Virus record (IMG/VR): IMGVR_UViG_3300024352_000038
Span: 1-47,198 of that record
Strand: one strand, 5' to 3'
DNA length: 47,198 nucleotides
DNA from: a virus
This document shows, piece by piece, positions 26,110 to 33,000 of the stretch (position 1 is the first letter of the stretch; the number at the start of each line of letters is the position of its first letter). Below the pieces are notes generated by a model. The model saw only the letters and a program-made list of their open reading frames with translations, had not been told where the DNA came from and did not search any database. The translations under genes were made by a program, and so were the position numbers.

Positions 26110-27034
26110 TAGCCTTCTCCCTCATCTGCTGTAGCGTTGTGCCTTTAGCATACTTGCCACGATAAGCTTCAAGGAGAGCGCCACGTTTGTTTGGATTCTC
26201 GGCATCAAATTCTTCGGTTACTCCACTTGTCTTGTAACCCTTCAGCGATTCCTGGTTGCCGATTTCATTATCGAAACGCTTCATAAGTCGCATTCCAGTT
26301 TCATTGTCAACACCATCACGTTGAAGCATAGCAGCAAGATGTTTGCGACCCGTAGCTACACCTTTTTGTACAGTAGCGTCGAAAGCCTCACCAAGATAAG
26401 ACTTCGCATCACGTACTGCACGCTGATTACGTTTCATCGTGTCAGTCAATGAAGACTGGCCACCACGATACCCTCCACCACCCTGTCCACCCACAGCGGA
26501 CGATGGTGCAGATCCACCAGCAATAATGCCACCAGTATCAGCACCACGGAAACTTGGTGCGTTTACGCCTGGACGCTTGATGTCTTCGTATGGCGGACGG
26601 ATGACCTTTTCCGGTGCATCTTTCTTACCCTTGACATATCCACCAAGGAAACCGAGTCCTCCACCTACAGCAAGAGCAGATGGAACACCAATGATTGCAG
26701 CACGGCGTAGTTTCTTGTTACCAACCTTAAGCTTGCCTGCAAGTTTAAGTACTTTAGCCGCACGACCTTTATTTGTTTCTGCAATTCGCATTGCTGAATC
26801 GCGAGCTAATTCGGCGGCTTTTCGTGCAGTACGTTCAGCACGACGGCCAGCACCTAAAGCAAGACCACGTCTACGTGTCACATCACGCGCTGCTCGAGCG
26901 GCATCACGTTCACCACCTATACGTACAGCATTGGCAAGTTGTGCTGCGGCACCACGTTCTGCGGTTCTACGTAATGCTCCTTGTCTCCGTGCAGCTGCTG
27001 TCCCTACTATACGGGCAATGCTTTCCAAATCCAT
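26096..27034 (-). CDS. Arg/Ala-rich basic protein with C-terminal paralogous domain, 312 aa
   Basis: The first ~120 residues are extremely rich in Arg and Ala (RRQGALRRTAERGAA), then a hydrophobic span (IGVPSALAVGGGLGFLGGYV, about residues 113-132) and a Gly-rich linker. The last ~110 residues (YLGEAFDA, GVATGRKHLAAML, MKRFDNE, LLEAYRGKY) match the end of the next upstream protein. An Arg-rich part, membrane span and conserved end suggest a DNA- and membrane-linked virion protein; inference only. Confidence 0.82.
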   Translation of the reverse strand: MDLESIARIVGTAAARRQGALRRTAERGAAAQLANAVRIGGERDAARAARDVTRRRGLALGAGRRAERTARKAAELARDSAMRIAETNKGRAAKVLKLAGKLKVGNKKLRRAAIIGVPSALAVGGGLGFLGGYVKGKKDAPEKVIRPPYEDIKRPGVNAPSFRGADTGGIIAGGSAPSSAVGGQGGGGYRGGQSSLTDTMKRNQRAVRDAKSYLGEAFDATVQKGVATGRKHLAAMLQRDGVDNETGMRLMKRFDNEIGNQESLKGYKTSGVTEEFDAENPNKRGALLEAYRGKYAKGTTLQQMREKASASR

Positions 27035-27036
27035 GA

Positions 27037-27873
27037 TTATTTACCTCGGGCCAAATCTGTAATTTCAGCTGCGGTAGCACCTTTACGATATCCACCATAC
27101 TTACCACGATAGGCATCAAGCAATTTCTTTGCTTCGCCGCCCTTTTCATACCCAGCAACAAGACCATCCTTCTTAGACGTAAGTGATTCGTCGTTAGCAA
27201 ATTTCTCTTGGAAACGACCAAGAATTTCCTGTTGCTTCTTATCTGATACGTTATCCTTCGCAAGCTGAGACTTAAGGTATTCTCGTCCTTTACCTACGCC
27301 GCGTCGTAGTGATGCATCAAAAGCTTCACCCATGTAGTCGCGATCGCCTCGAACAACTTTAGCACTTGTCTTCATGTCCTCTTTCATTGACGACAAAGCA
27401 GACCCATCGGTCTTTACTTTCTCTGCCGCCTTTGGAGGAGAACTTGCTTTGATTGAGTTTAACTTCTTGTAATCGCGAAGTGTCTGGCCCATCTGTGTCA
27501 GGCCGACAGCAAACTTAGTAGCCTTATCGTACTTTGGCGCACTAGATACTTGTGCAGGCGCAGGTTTAGGTGCAGTTGATTTACGATTACCACCTGTGTT
27601 TCGTGGGTCGTTGCGGTTTGCATCCTGCGCTTCACGATTCTGGCGCGCACGCAATCGTTGCGTCTCAGCGTCATCTTGCGCTGAAGCCGATACGCGTGTA
27701 GACCTACCACCTGTGCCACCAATATTACGCGGATCGTTTTCATTCTTTATAATGTTGCGATTGCGTACTTCTCTAGCCTCAAGATTACGATAGTACTGAC
27801 GACTACCTTCTTCAGAGACAGGTCTTAGGCGTAATGTCGTTATAGGTACACCAATCGGTGCGCGCCCAGGCAT
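27037..27873 (-). CDS. Basic protein with the same C-terminal domain, 278 aa
   Basis: Arg/Asn-rich N-terminal half with NDPRNIGGTGG/NDPRNTGGN repeats, then a Pro/Ala linker. The C-terminal ~105 residues (YMGEAFDA, GVGKGREYLKSQL, LGRFQEKFAN, LLDAYRGKY) are paralogous to the neighbouring 312-aa protein. No membrane span is present, unlike its paralogue. It starts three bases after the stop of the Cys-rich peptide gene. Function unknown. Confidence 0.82.
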   Translation of the reverse strand: MPGRAPIGVPITTLRLRPVSEEGSRQYYRNLEAREVRNRNIIKNENDPRNIGGTGGRSTRVSASAQDDAETQRLRARQNREAQDANRNDPRNTGGNRKSTAPKPAPAQVSSAPKYDKATKFAVGLTQMGQTLRDYKKLNSIKASSPPKAAEKVKTDGSALSSMKEDMKTSAKVVRGDRDYMGEAFDASLRRGVGKGREYLKSQLAKDNVSDKKQQEILGRFQEKFANDESLTSKKDGLVAGYEKGGEAKKLLDAYRGKYGGYRKGATAAEITDLARGK

Positions 27874-27876
27874 AAC

Positions 27877-27966
27877 CTAGCACTTGCCCTTCTTGCATCC
27901 TGCACACTTACATCCAGCAGGATGTGGTTTCTTGATACCCATGATCTGTGACATAGTCTTCTTCAT
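27877..27966 (-). CDS. 29-aa Cys-rich peptide
   Basis: The product ends GCKCAGCKKGKC, four cysteines spaced C-x-C-x2-C-x4-C among lysines, after a short MKKTMSQIMGIKK helix-like start. GGAAGGG is at ribosome-binding distance, the ATG overlaps the upstream stop as ATGA, and the stop is three bases before the next start, so it lies exactly in the coupling chain. The Cys pattern could bind zinc or another metal. Confidence 0.7.
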   Translation of the reverse strand: MKKTMSQIMGIKKPHPAGCKCAGCKKGKC

Positions 27967-28202
27967 TTTCTTGCCCTTCCTTCGTGACCGCGACCAACAA
28001 TGATTTTCCCATCCCTCTCATGTTCCTTACGCTCCATTTGCAGGAGTTCGGACATGGTAGGTTTCCGTTTAAGTTGATGCTCCTTTTGTTCCATAGACAA
28101 CATCTCTGACTTAGTAGGATTCCTCTTAAGCCCATGTTCCCTACGTTCCAATCCTGGCAGGTCTTGTAAATACAGGTTCCTGTGAAACAAATGTTTGTTC
28201 AT
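27963..28202 (-). CDS. 79-aa Lys/Glu/His repeat protein
   Basis: The start overlaps the preceding stop as TAATG and its stop overlaps the next start as ATGA. Residues ~18-61 hold two near-identical units of about 19 residues (REHGLKRNPTKSEMLSM and KEHQLKRKPTMSELLQM) followed by a partial third (RKEHERDGK). The whole protein is highly charged and helical. No family recognised; a nucleic-acid-binding or scaffold-like role is possible. Confidence 0.7.
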   Translation of the reverse strand: MNKHLFHRNLYLQDLPGLERREHGLKRNPTKSEMLSMEQKEHQLKRKPTMSELLQMERKEHERDGKIIVGRGHEGRARK

Positions 28203-28450
28203 TAACAGTTCCAGGCCCTAAGCGATTTATTAATCCTGCTATTCGGATCGTTTGCAGTCTTAGACGAAGTCAACTTAGCCTTCATTCCAGACATGCGTGC
28301 GCAAAACGATTTGCGTCTTGCAGCATCTTTGGGTGTCTTCGGCTTCGGTGCTGGCGGTTTTAGATTGGCACCAGTTGTACGCTTGAAGTACGCGCGGCCA
28401 GCCGCATTTAGTCCACCTTTAGGGTTCTGCAATTTCTTAGTGACGCCCAT
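28202..28450 (-). CDS. DUF6321-like basic protein, 82 aa
   Basis: The core NPKGGLNAAGRAYFKRTTGA followed by SFCARMSGMKAKL, TANDPNSRINKSLR and a final WNC is the signature of a small basic phage family I know as DUF6321; its function is unknown. The start is taken at MGVTK (28450), where family similarity begins and TACAAT lies six bases upstream; an ATG eight codons earlier (28474) is possible. Confidence 0.75.
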   Translation of the reverse strand: MGVTKKLQNPKGGLNAAGRAYFKRTTGANLKPPAPKPKTPKDAARRKSFCARMSGMKAKLTSSKTANDPNSRINKSLRAWNC

Positions 28451-28462
28451 AGGTTGATTGTA
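28451..28462 (-). promoter_or_regulatory. Putative leaderless promoter -10 (TACAAT-N6-ATG)
   Basis: Minus-strand TACAAT (28457-28462) lies six bases before the preferred ATG at 28450, with no Shine-Dalgarno site between. If the earlier ATG at 28474 were used, this hexamer would be coding, so the two readings exclude each other. Confidence 0.35.
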
Positions 28463-28487
28463 CGTCAAACACATGTTCTATAAACAC

Positions 28488-28513
28488 GCGCAAGTAAGCA
28501 GGTATAATGTACT
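28488..28513 (+). promoter_or_regulatory. Promoter for dut operon: GCAGG-TATAAT, five bases from ATG
   Basis: Two direct motif copies, GCAAGTA and GCAGGTA, precede a consensus TATAAT (28503-28508). Five bases later comes the dut ATG, without any ribosome-binding site. Initiation 6-7 bases downstream of the hexamer would start the mRNA at the start codon. Confidence 0.6.
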
Positions 28514-28972
28514 ATGGATGAAACAATTAAGGTCACATTTTGGCCTATGGATAACATGCAACCAACGCTGCCAACTAAAGCGACTAATGGTGCTGCTGCG
28601 TACGATCTTTATGCATGTGTAGAAAAACCAGTGCCGATTCAACCAGGGAAACGTGTGTTGATCGAAACTGGTTGGAAGTTAAAGATGCCTGTGACGATGG
28701 CTGCTTATGTCATGCCACGTAGCGGATTAGCATGGAAAAACGGCGTAACTGTGCTGAACGCACCAGGTTTAATTGATAGTGATTACCGTGGTTCCATCAA
28801 AGTGTTATTAATCAATCATGGCGACGAACCATTCTTCGTATTGCCAAACATGCGCATAGCGCAGCTGATGTTTGTTCCCTCTGCAAATACCGAATTGGTA
28901 GTGATCGAAACAGGATCTCTATTTGATGATACGCAACGTGGCGCCGGCGGGTTTGGGAGTACTGGTGTATGA
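28514..28972 (+). CDS. dut: dUTP diphosphatase, 152 aa
   Basis: Hydrolyses dUTP to dUMP and diphosphate, lowering uracil in phage DNA and supplying dUMP to the adjacent ThyX. All five trimeric-dUTPase motifs are present: AAAYDLYA (27-34), PRSGLA (68-73), NAPGLIDSDYRGSIKVLLIN (82-101), RIAQLMFV (114-121) and the C-terminal RGAGGFGSTG (142-151). Length is normal. First gene of a three-gene plus-strand operon; its stop overlaps thyX as ATGA. Confidence 0.95.
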   Translation: MDETIKVTFWPMDNMQPTLPTKATNGAAAYDLYACVEKPVPIQPGKRVLIETGWKLKMPVTMAAYVMPRSGLAWKNGVTVLNAPGLIDSDYRGSIKVLLINHGDEPFFVLPNMRIAQLMFVPSANTELVVIETGSLFDDTQRGAGGFGSTGV

Positions 28973-29589
28973 GGCAGCGAGCGCGATTAATTTGGATTAC
29001 TGAAAATGCAGAGAAGCACATTGCTTACTGCGCGCGCGTGAGTAACCCAAAGAACCAGGAAAACGACGAGTTTGGCAAATTGCTAAAGTATTGTAAAAAG
29101 CATGGTCACTGGTCAGTATTTGAGATGGCTAGTGCATGCTTTGAACTTAAAACCACAGTAGCAATTGCTCAGCAGTTAGTACGACACAAGAGTTTTTCTT
29201 TTCAAGTGTTCTCTCAACGTTACAGCCCTGTGTCAGAGAAACCTGATCCTATTCGATTACGCCTAAAACATCCGACCAACCGTCAATCATCCATTGATGT
29301 AAGTGATACTGGCATTCTGCATGAACTCGAGGCCCTAGCTGATGAGTCTGTAGCTCTTGCCTATGATACGTACGACAAGATGATTGCAGGCGGTGTGGCA
29401 CCAGAAACAGCACGTAACGTATTGCCTATGTGTACACCTACTACACTGTATATGGTTGGCACGTTGCGTAGCTGGATCCATTACCTCGAGACTCGCCTTG
29501 CTGAAGGGACACAGGGCGAACATCAAGAACTGGCTAAACTTATTCACGCAGTTCTACGGAATCGATGTCCCACGATATGGAGTGAATAA
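28969..29589 (+). CDS. thyX: Flavin-dependent thymidylate synthase, 206 aa
   Basis: Methylates dUMP to dTMP using FAD and methylene-tetrahydrofolate. The ThyX motif RHRxxSxNxxSxRY is present as RHKSFSFQVFSQRY (72-85), with Lys and Gln replacing the third Arg and the Asn. HGHWSVFEMA (45-54) and the LETRLAEGTQGEHQELA end (about residues 172-188) also fit the family. It follows dut directly, a logical pair, since ThyX consumes dUMP. Confidence 0.92.
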   Translation: MRQRARLIWITENAEKHIAYCARVSNPKNQENDEFGKLLKYCKKHGHWSVFEMASACFELKTTVAIAQQLVRHKSFSFQVFSQRYSPVSEKPDPIRLRLKHPTNRQSSIDVSDTGILHELEALADESVALAYDTYDKMIAGGVAPETARNVLPMCTPTTLYMVGTLRSWIHYLETRLAEGTQGEHQELAKLIHAVLRNRCPTIWSE

Positions 29590-29590
29590 C

Positions 29591-29854
29591 ATGGAAGAGC
29601 AGGAAGTACCAGAAGTCAAAGACGTGGCGACTGCCAACAATGAGTTGCAGTATCCATTGTCGGAACGCGAACTCGAAGTCCTCGAGATGCTGCCACGTAA
29701 CCGCACAGCTAAGATGATGGGCGTCGCTATGGGAATCAGTCACCGTACGGTGCAGTTCCATATGGACAACCTATATTGGAAGCTCGGTGTGTCTGGCCTC
29801 AACGCCAAGGATAGAGCCATAAAGAAAGGCCGATCGCTCGGCCTAATCAAATAA
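29591..29854 (+). CDS. LuxR-type HTH transcriptional regulator, 87 aa
   Basis: The start is the ATG at 29591, one base after the thyX stop, with GGAG upstream; longer in-frame extensions overlap thyX. LSERELEVLEMLPRNRTAKM (residues 23-42) and ISHRTVQFHMDNLYWKLGV (49-67) form the four-helix GerE/LuxR DNA-binding domain. There is no sensor domain. It ends the dut-thyX operon before a strong terminator and could regulate early or late phage transcription. Confidence 0.85.
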   Translation: MEEQEVPEVKDVATANNELQYPLSERELEVLEMLPRNRTAKMMGVAMGISHRTVQFHMDNLYWKLGVSGLNAKDRAIKKGRSLGLIK

Positions 29855-29856
29855 GT

Positions 29857-29885
29857 AAAGGGGAGTTTCCACTCCCCTTTTTTTT
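29857..29885 (+). terminator. Rho-independent terminator after the dut-thyX operon
   Basis: Stem AAAGGGGAGT/ACTCCCCTTT with loop TTCC, followed by a T-run (eight T in all). It lies three bases after the regulator stop and reaches the stop codon of the convergent minus-strand gene. Confidence 0.9.
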
Positions 29886-30183
29886 AGTCCGTGAGGTCTC
29901 TAAACCTTTGGACGATGATTGGTTGATACGGGCCTACAAAGGCTCCGGATATGTTGAACTCGATGTATTCAGCAGCATCTTCGGCTGTGCATTCCTCGTC
30001 AATCATTGACTGCACCATTAAAGTGTAGTCATAAACAGCAACGGTCCGGCGCGTATTATCGCGCCAGACGTCTGCTATACCAATCAAGCAATCCTCGAAT
30101 CCATCAATGTAAAGAGCTTCTTCATCAGCATACTCTTGTACTAGTTCGATTACTGGATTAGGCGAATGGGTCTTCGATGTCAT
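29884..30183 (-). CDS. Conserved phage protein of unknown function, 99 aa
   Basis: Resembles a common small phage family of the type DCLIGIADV...TVAVYDYTLMVQSMI...DAAEYIEFNISGAFVG...PIIV, whose function is not known. The start is the ATG at 30183; its GGAGG Shine-Dalgarno site lies inside the ssb codons for Pro-Gly-Gly, and the gene overlaps the ssb 3' end by 26 bases. Confidence 0.75.
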   Translation of the reverse strand: MTSKTHSPNPVIELVQEYADEEALYIDGFEDCLIGIADVWRDNTRRTVAVYDYTLMVQSMIDEECTAEDAAEYIEFNISGAFVGPYQPIIVQRFRDLTD

Positions 30184-30541
30184 CAAAACCTCCAGGTTGG
30201 GGTCGATTCAACGGTTGCGCTGGCGCGTCACCAGCAGTCTTGTTGCTATCCAGTGGGTACAACTGATCGCACACTACTTCAAACCAACGGCGCTTAGAAC
30301 CATCCTCGGCTTGCCATTCGCGTGTGCGAATCTTGCCGATGACGCCAATCTTACGACCTTTAGCAAGGTACTTAGACGCAAAGTCAGCAGTCGATTGAAA
30401 TGCCGTAAGGTCGATGAAGTCGGATGGTTGATCCTTGCCACGATCAACAGCCAGGCGCATCTTAGCAATGCCCTTGCCGTCACTCATGGTCTTGTATTCG
30501 ACGTCTGCGACCAAGCGGCCGGCTAGTACTACATTATTCAT
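30158..30541 (-). CDS. ssb: Single-stranded DNA-binding protein, 127 aa
   Basis: OB-fold SSB: MNNVVLAGRLVADVEYKTM start, LAVDRG, a DFIDLTAF strand, KYLAKGRKIGVIGKIRTREW, and the acidic C-terminal tip DDIEDPFA that in bacterial SSBs docks partner proteins. The linker is short and Pro/Gln-rich. ATGA overlap with the upstream gene. It coats single-stranded DNA during replication or recombination and could work with the ERF annealing protein. Confidence 0.92.
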   Translation of the reverse strand: MNNVVLAGRLVADVEYKTMSDGKGIAKMRLAVDRGKDQPSDFIDLTAFQSTADFASKYLAKGRKIGVIGKIRTREWQAEDGSKRRWFEVVCDQLYPLDSNKTAGDAPAQPLNRPQPGGFDDIEDPFA

Positions 30542-30807
30542 TCTTCACCATCCAAAACAGACTTACTGATTACAGCAGAAAATGAGCTAATAACGTCATC
30601 TGCCAATTCAAGCAGGACGCGATTTGGGATCTTATAACTAGTGGTCAAACCAAGCAGCAGATTCCATGCCTTTACTGGACTGAGTTGTGTTGCGCATGTG
30701 ATTCCGTCAGTGCCGACGTACTCTACATCGTATTCTGCCAGGCCATTGCGGTGGCTTAGGCGGATAGTGACGTCACTATCGCGCCCGGTCTTACAAATCG
30801 TGATCAT
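30538..30807 (-). CDS. Hypothetical protein, 89 aa
   Basis: First gene of the ssb transcript, preceded by AAAGGA and a promoter. A beta-rich N-terminal half (DVTIRLSHRNGLAEYDVEYV) is followed by a Leu-rich helix (KAWNLLLGL) and a helical end. No family is recognised. Cotranscription with ssb suggests a replication or recombination accessory. Confidence 0.75.
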   Translation of the reverse strand: MITICKTGRDSDVTIRLSHRNGLAEYDVEYVGTDGITCATQLSPVKAWNLLLGLTTSYKIPNRVLLELADDVISSFSAVISKSVLDGEE

Positions 30808-30812
30808 TTGGT

Positions 30813-30848
30813 ATCCTTTAACAGTAAAGTGTAATCACCTTACGTCAA
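30813..30848 (-). promoter_or_regulatory. Promoter of the ssb operon (-35 TTGACG, 16 bp, -10 TACTGT)
   Basis: On the minus strand TTGACG (30843-30848) and TACTGT (30821-30826) are separated by 16 bp, close to a sigma70-type promoter, with a ~7-base leader holding AAAGGA before the ATG. It differs from the -10-only starts elsewhere in the window. Confidence 0.55.
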
Positions 30849-30874
30849 CATGATACCACGCCCAGCAAGTATTA

Positions 30875-31411
30875 CTAGAAGTTTACGCGTAAGATCCCGC
30901 CAAACTGTCCAAGCTCGTTCCATTCACGCATTTTGCGGTAAACGCCATCTCCGTCACGGTTGACTTCTGTAACATCTGATGGTTCTGGGCCAGTGTTACC
31001 CTCAATCGTCCATACACCGTTCTCGAATGACTGCGTCACAATACCGATGTGTGCAATGCGACATTTGGTGCGACTGTAGAACAATGCTAGGTCACCTCTG
31101 CGCGCCGGCGTGTGGTCCAAGGCAAGCTGCGCTCTTGGTATCCAAAGATCGTTTGCTTTTGCATAACGCTCCCAGTCCGGTGTAAATCCAGATCGTGGGA
31201 ACCCAGAGACGTAAGTTGTGTTTAATTCTGTGGCAGCAATCTTCATGCACGCGCGAACAAAAGCTGCGCAGTATGGTGATCCTGGAGTCAGGGCAGGCAC
31301 AGCCATCTTTTGAAACATCTCTACCTCGTCGCCGCGGTTTTCACCTTCTTCTCGGACGTGTAGATATCTCTTTGCTACTTCAACTGTTTTCAGAGCTATT
31401 TGCCGACTCAT
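30875..31411 (-). CDS. CHAP-domain endolysin, 178 aa
   Basis: Peptidoglycan hydrolase of the CHAP/NlpC superfamily. The catalytic Cys lies in SPYCAAFVRAC (C48), preceded by an EEGENRGDEVEMFQ element, and the His in RIAHIGIV (H121), with E137/N139 in TIEGNTG as third-residue candidates. No separate wall-binding domain is present. GAGG precedes the ATG; the gene overlaps the Tad2-like gene by 32 bases. Release at lysis would need a holin. Confidence 0.85.
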   Translation of the reverse strand: MSRQIALKTVEVAKRYLHVREEGENRGDEVEMFQKMAVPALTPGSPYCAAFVRACMKIAATELNTTYVSGFPRSGFTPDWERYAKANDLWIPRAQLALDHTPARRGDLALFYSRTKCRIAHIGIVTQSFENGVWTIEGNTGPEPSDVTEVNRDGDGVYRKMREWNELGQFGGILRVNF

Positions 31412-31727
31412 TGATATCCTCTTGTGTAAAGATTTCTGGCCAGACTTGCCAATCCGTCGCCGTTAAGTCATCAAGTGAGATTATCCAATCCCACGATTCA
31501 AACAATGGTAAGTCCGGCGCACCCGGGCTAATAGAGATAATGTTTTCCTCAGGAACTCCACGAATACATATCCCCTGATTCAACTCCAACTCAAAATCCT
31601 CATCAGACACAAATAATCCGCTATGCAGGTTGTTGCCGTTGAATATGGAGTAAAGATAGCCATCATCCGACATCCTGTGACAAAACCTGCCAGCAATTAA
31701 GTATGGCCGGATCTCTTCAAAGGTCAT
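31380..31727 (-). CDS. DUF2829/Tad2-like protein, 115 aa
   Basis: The start is MTFEE (31727), in an ATGA overlap with the 57-aa gene; this excludes a longer reading. N-terminal TFEEIRPYLIAGRFCHR and C-terminal SLDDLTATDWQVW match the family outline (short amphipathic helix, Gly, basic residue, then a final Asp-Leu...Asp-Trp-x-Val). Tad2 proteins sequester the cyclic ADP-ribose signal of Thoeris defence; whether this member does is unknown. The loop between the ends is longer than usual. Confidence 0.5.
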   Translation of the reverse strand: MTFEEIRPYLIAGRFCHRMSDDGYLYSIFNGNNLHSGLFVSDEDFELELNQGICIRGVPEENIISISPGAPDLPLFESWDWIISLDDLTATDWQVWPEIFTQEDINESANSSENS

Positions 31728-31897
31728 GGGGTGCGTTTGCGAAGCTCCTTGCCGCATGCTGCAAACAATTGTTTGAGTTGTGTCGTAGACATTAGTTCGA
31801 CTTCGCGATCCAGATCCAAACCTAGCATGTATACCGACAGTGAAGTGACTTCTCGATCTACCAGTTTCAATTTCTTCCGTAACCATTCACGCAACAT
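31724..31897 (-). CDS. 57-aa basic protein ahead of the Tad2-like gene
   Basis: The ATG at 31897 has a near-perfect GTAGGAGGTGG ribosome-binding site and the stop overlaps the next start as ATGA. The product is helical and basic at both ends (MLREWLRKKLKLVDREV, and KELRKRTP). No family is recognised. It heads the transcript to the Tad2-like protein and endolysin. Confidence 0.75.
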   Translation of the reverse strand: MLREWLRKKLKLVDREVTSLSVYMLGLDLDREVELMSTTQLKQLFAACGKELRKRTP

Positions 31898-31921
31898 TAT
31901 CCACCTCCTACTGGCCATTCT

Positions 31922-31976
31922 ACAACAAACAGGGACCACGTATACCTACGCAGTCCCTGCCATTTGTGTTGTTGTT
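31922..31976. repeat. Long imperfect inverted repeat upstream of the 57-aa gene
   Basis: CAGGGAC/GTCCCTG arms with a 15-base loop, extended outward by CAACAAA against TTTGTGTTGTTG. It lies upstream of the gene at 31897 in otherwise empty DNA. An operator or terminator-like hairpin is possible; the T-rich flank suits neither strand clearly. The rest of 31898-32160 shows no gene. Confidence 0.45.
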
Positions 31977-32131
31977 GATACCGGGTAACCCGGTTTCCAA
32001 TAAGCTCACTCAGTTACGATGTGGCAATTGATTGTACCTATGAGTGCGATAATATATGCGTCGAAACGCGATGAAAACTTAAAAGTCCACCCATCATGCC
32101 AAAACCTATGACAATTGAGTCGAGCGAATCT

Positions 32132-32156
32132 AAAGCCCCTTCACAGAGGGGCTTTT
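32132..32156 (-). terminator. Terminator after the SNase-like gene
   Basis: AAAGCCCCT/AGGGGCTTT stem with a 6-base loop, five bases past the stop codon of the nuclease gene on the minus strand. The symmetric A/T flanks could let it act in both directions. Confidence 0.7.
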
Positions 32157-32160
32157 CTAA

Positions 32161-32508
32161 TTAGCGTTTACCGCCTTCGTAATCAACACCGTGACCCGCT
32201 AGTTTGAGCGCGTCGGCAAGGCTCTGACCATCAGAAACAACTGTTCCTAGAATACGTCCGTACTTGTCTTCGCGGTGGTTTTTCACGCTGATTACAACGT
32301 CTGACTTCTTGCTAGTGACCCAATTCCACGTAAACTGCTTGGCTGTTACTCCAGCCTCAGTATCCTTCTCAGGGCAGTTAATATGCTCAAGGCGAATCTT
32401 CTTACCCGCAAGTATTACGCCGAAGCCCAGGTCAAGATCAGCCTTAAGCGTGTCGCCATCTACAACAGATATATTCTTCAATGAGTATTGATATAGAGTT
32501 GATTTCAT
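32161..32508 (-). CDS. Staphylococcal nuclease-like protein, 115 aa
   Basis: SNase-type fold: SVVDGDTLKADLDLG (14-28), KIRLEHINCPE (37-47) and DKYGRILGTV (81-90). Residues corresponding to the catalytic Arg, Glu and Arg of the family are R39, E47 and R85, while the calcium-binding Asp is Asn (N44). It lacks a signal peptide, so it would act inside the cell, perhaps on host DNA. The start overlaps the DUF5872-like gene. Confidence 0.8.
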   Translation of the reverse strand: MKSTLYQYSLKNISVVDGDTLKADLDLGFGVILAGKKIRLEHINCPEKDTEAGVTAKQFTWNWVTSKKSDVVISVKNHREDKYGRILGTVVSDGQSLADALKLAGHGVDYEGGKR

Positions 32509-32891
32509 CGGTGCCTTGCCGCCTTACGTGCAATGGATTTTGGCTGTGCTACGAACTGTTTGCCTGCGCGATTACCGGCAGCTTTAGCTCGGTTAGTAGC
32601 AGCTACTTCACCTTTAGACAATGAACCCCACGCCTTGTCTGGTAGGTAGCGTTTCTTTCCTTCACTAGGCGTTCCATCGGATGTGCGCCACTTCTGATCA
32701 GTCCATTTTGCTAAACTGTTGTCAGCCTTCTTTGGACCTACGTAGCCGCCACCAGACTTCTTGTATTGCTGTGTAGCAAGCTGCGCTTTGCGAGCAGACC
32801 ACTCACCAGGATCGCCACCCTTTGTACCAGCTTTAACACTTGCGACGATACGTTTCCACTTAGCGGGATCACGCTTTACAGCACTAGACAT
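32505..32891 (-). CDS. DUF5872-like basic protein, 128 aa
   Basis: DPAKWKRIVASVKAGTKGG, EWSARKAQLATQQYKKSGG, a Lys-Trp-Thr stretch, RYLPDKAW and the end GKQFVAQPKSIARKAARHR match a small basic family I know as DUF5872, found in phages and environmental genomes; function unknown. No Shine-Dalgarno site is seen; TATACT lies five bases before the ATG. Confidence 0.75.
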   Translation of the reverse strand: MSSAVKRDPAKWKRIVASVKAGTKGGDPGEWSARKAQLATQQYKKSGGGYVGPKKADNSLAKWTDQKWRTSDGTPSEGKKRYLPDKAWGSLSKGEVAATNRAKAAGNRAGKQFVAQPKSIARKAARHR

Positions 32892-32902
32892 GTCTCAGTA
32901 TA
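32892..32902 (-). promoter_or_regulatory. Putative leaderless promoter (TATACT-N5-ATG)
   Basis: Minus-strand TATACT (32897-32902) is five bases before the ATG at 32891, right after a terminator hairpin that isolates it from upstream transcription. This geometry predicts an mRNA beginning at or near the start codon. Confidence 0.5.
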
Positions 32903-32918
32903 GCAAAAGCCATAAACA

Positions 32919-32949
32919 GCAAAAAGACCAGCATGGCGGACTGGTCTTT
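32919..32949 (-). terminator. Terminator closing the HTH/Tad2-like operon
   Basis: AAAGACCAG/CTGGTCTTT stem with a 9-base loop, followed on the minus strand by five T. It separates the operon ending at 33001 from the DUF5872-like/SNase transcript. Confidence 0.8.
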
Positions 32950-33000
32950 CTGTTTGCAGAGTTTGTGTGTGTCGGGACTGACCGGGTTTCTGGCCTTTCC

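Noticed and set aside
27908-28135. A second minus-strand frame of 75 codons within the Lys/Glu/His repeat region
   Set aside because: It has no ribosome site and does not join the chain of overlapping starts and stops, whereas the 79-aa frame and the Cys-rich peptide do.
31724-31886. A longer N-terminal extension of the Tad2-like protein (start at 31886)
   Set aside because: The extension is Arg/Ser-rich, lacks a ribosome site, and overlaps the well-supported 57-aa gene in another frame; the MTFEE start fits the family.
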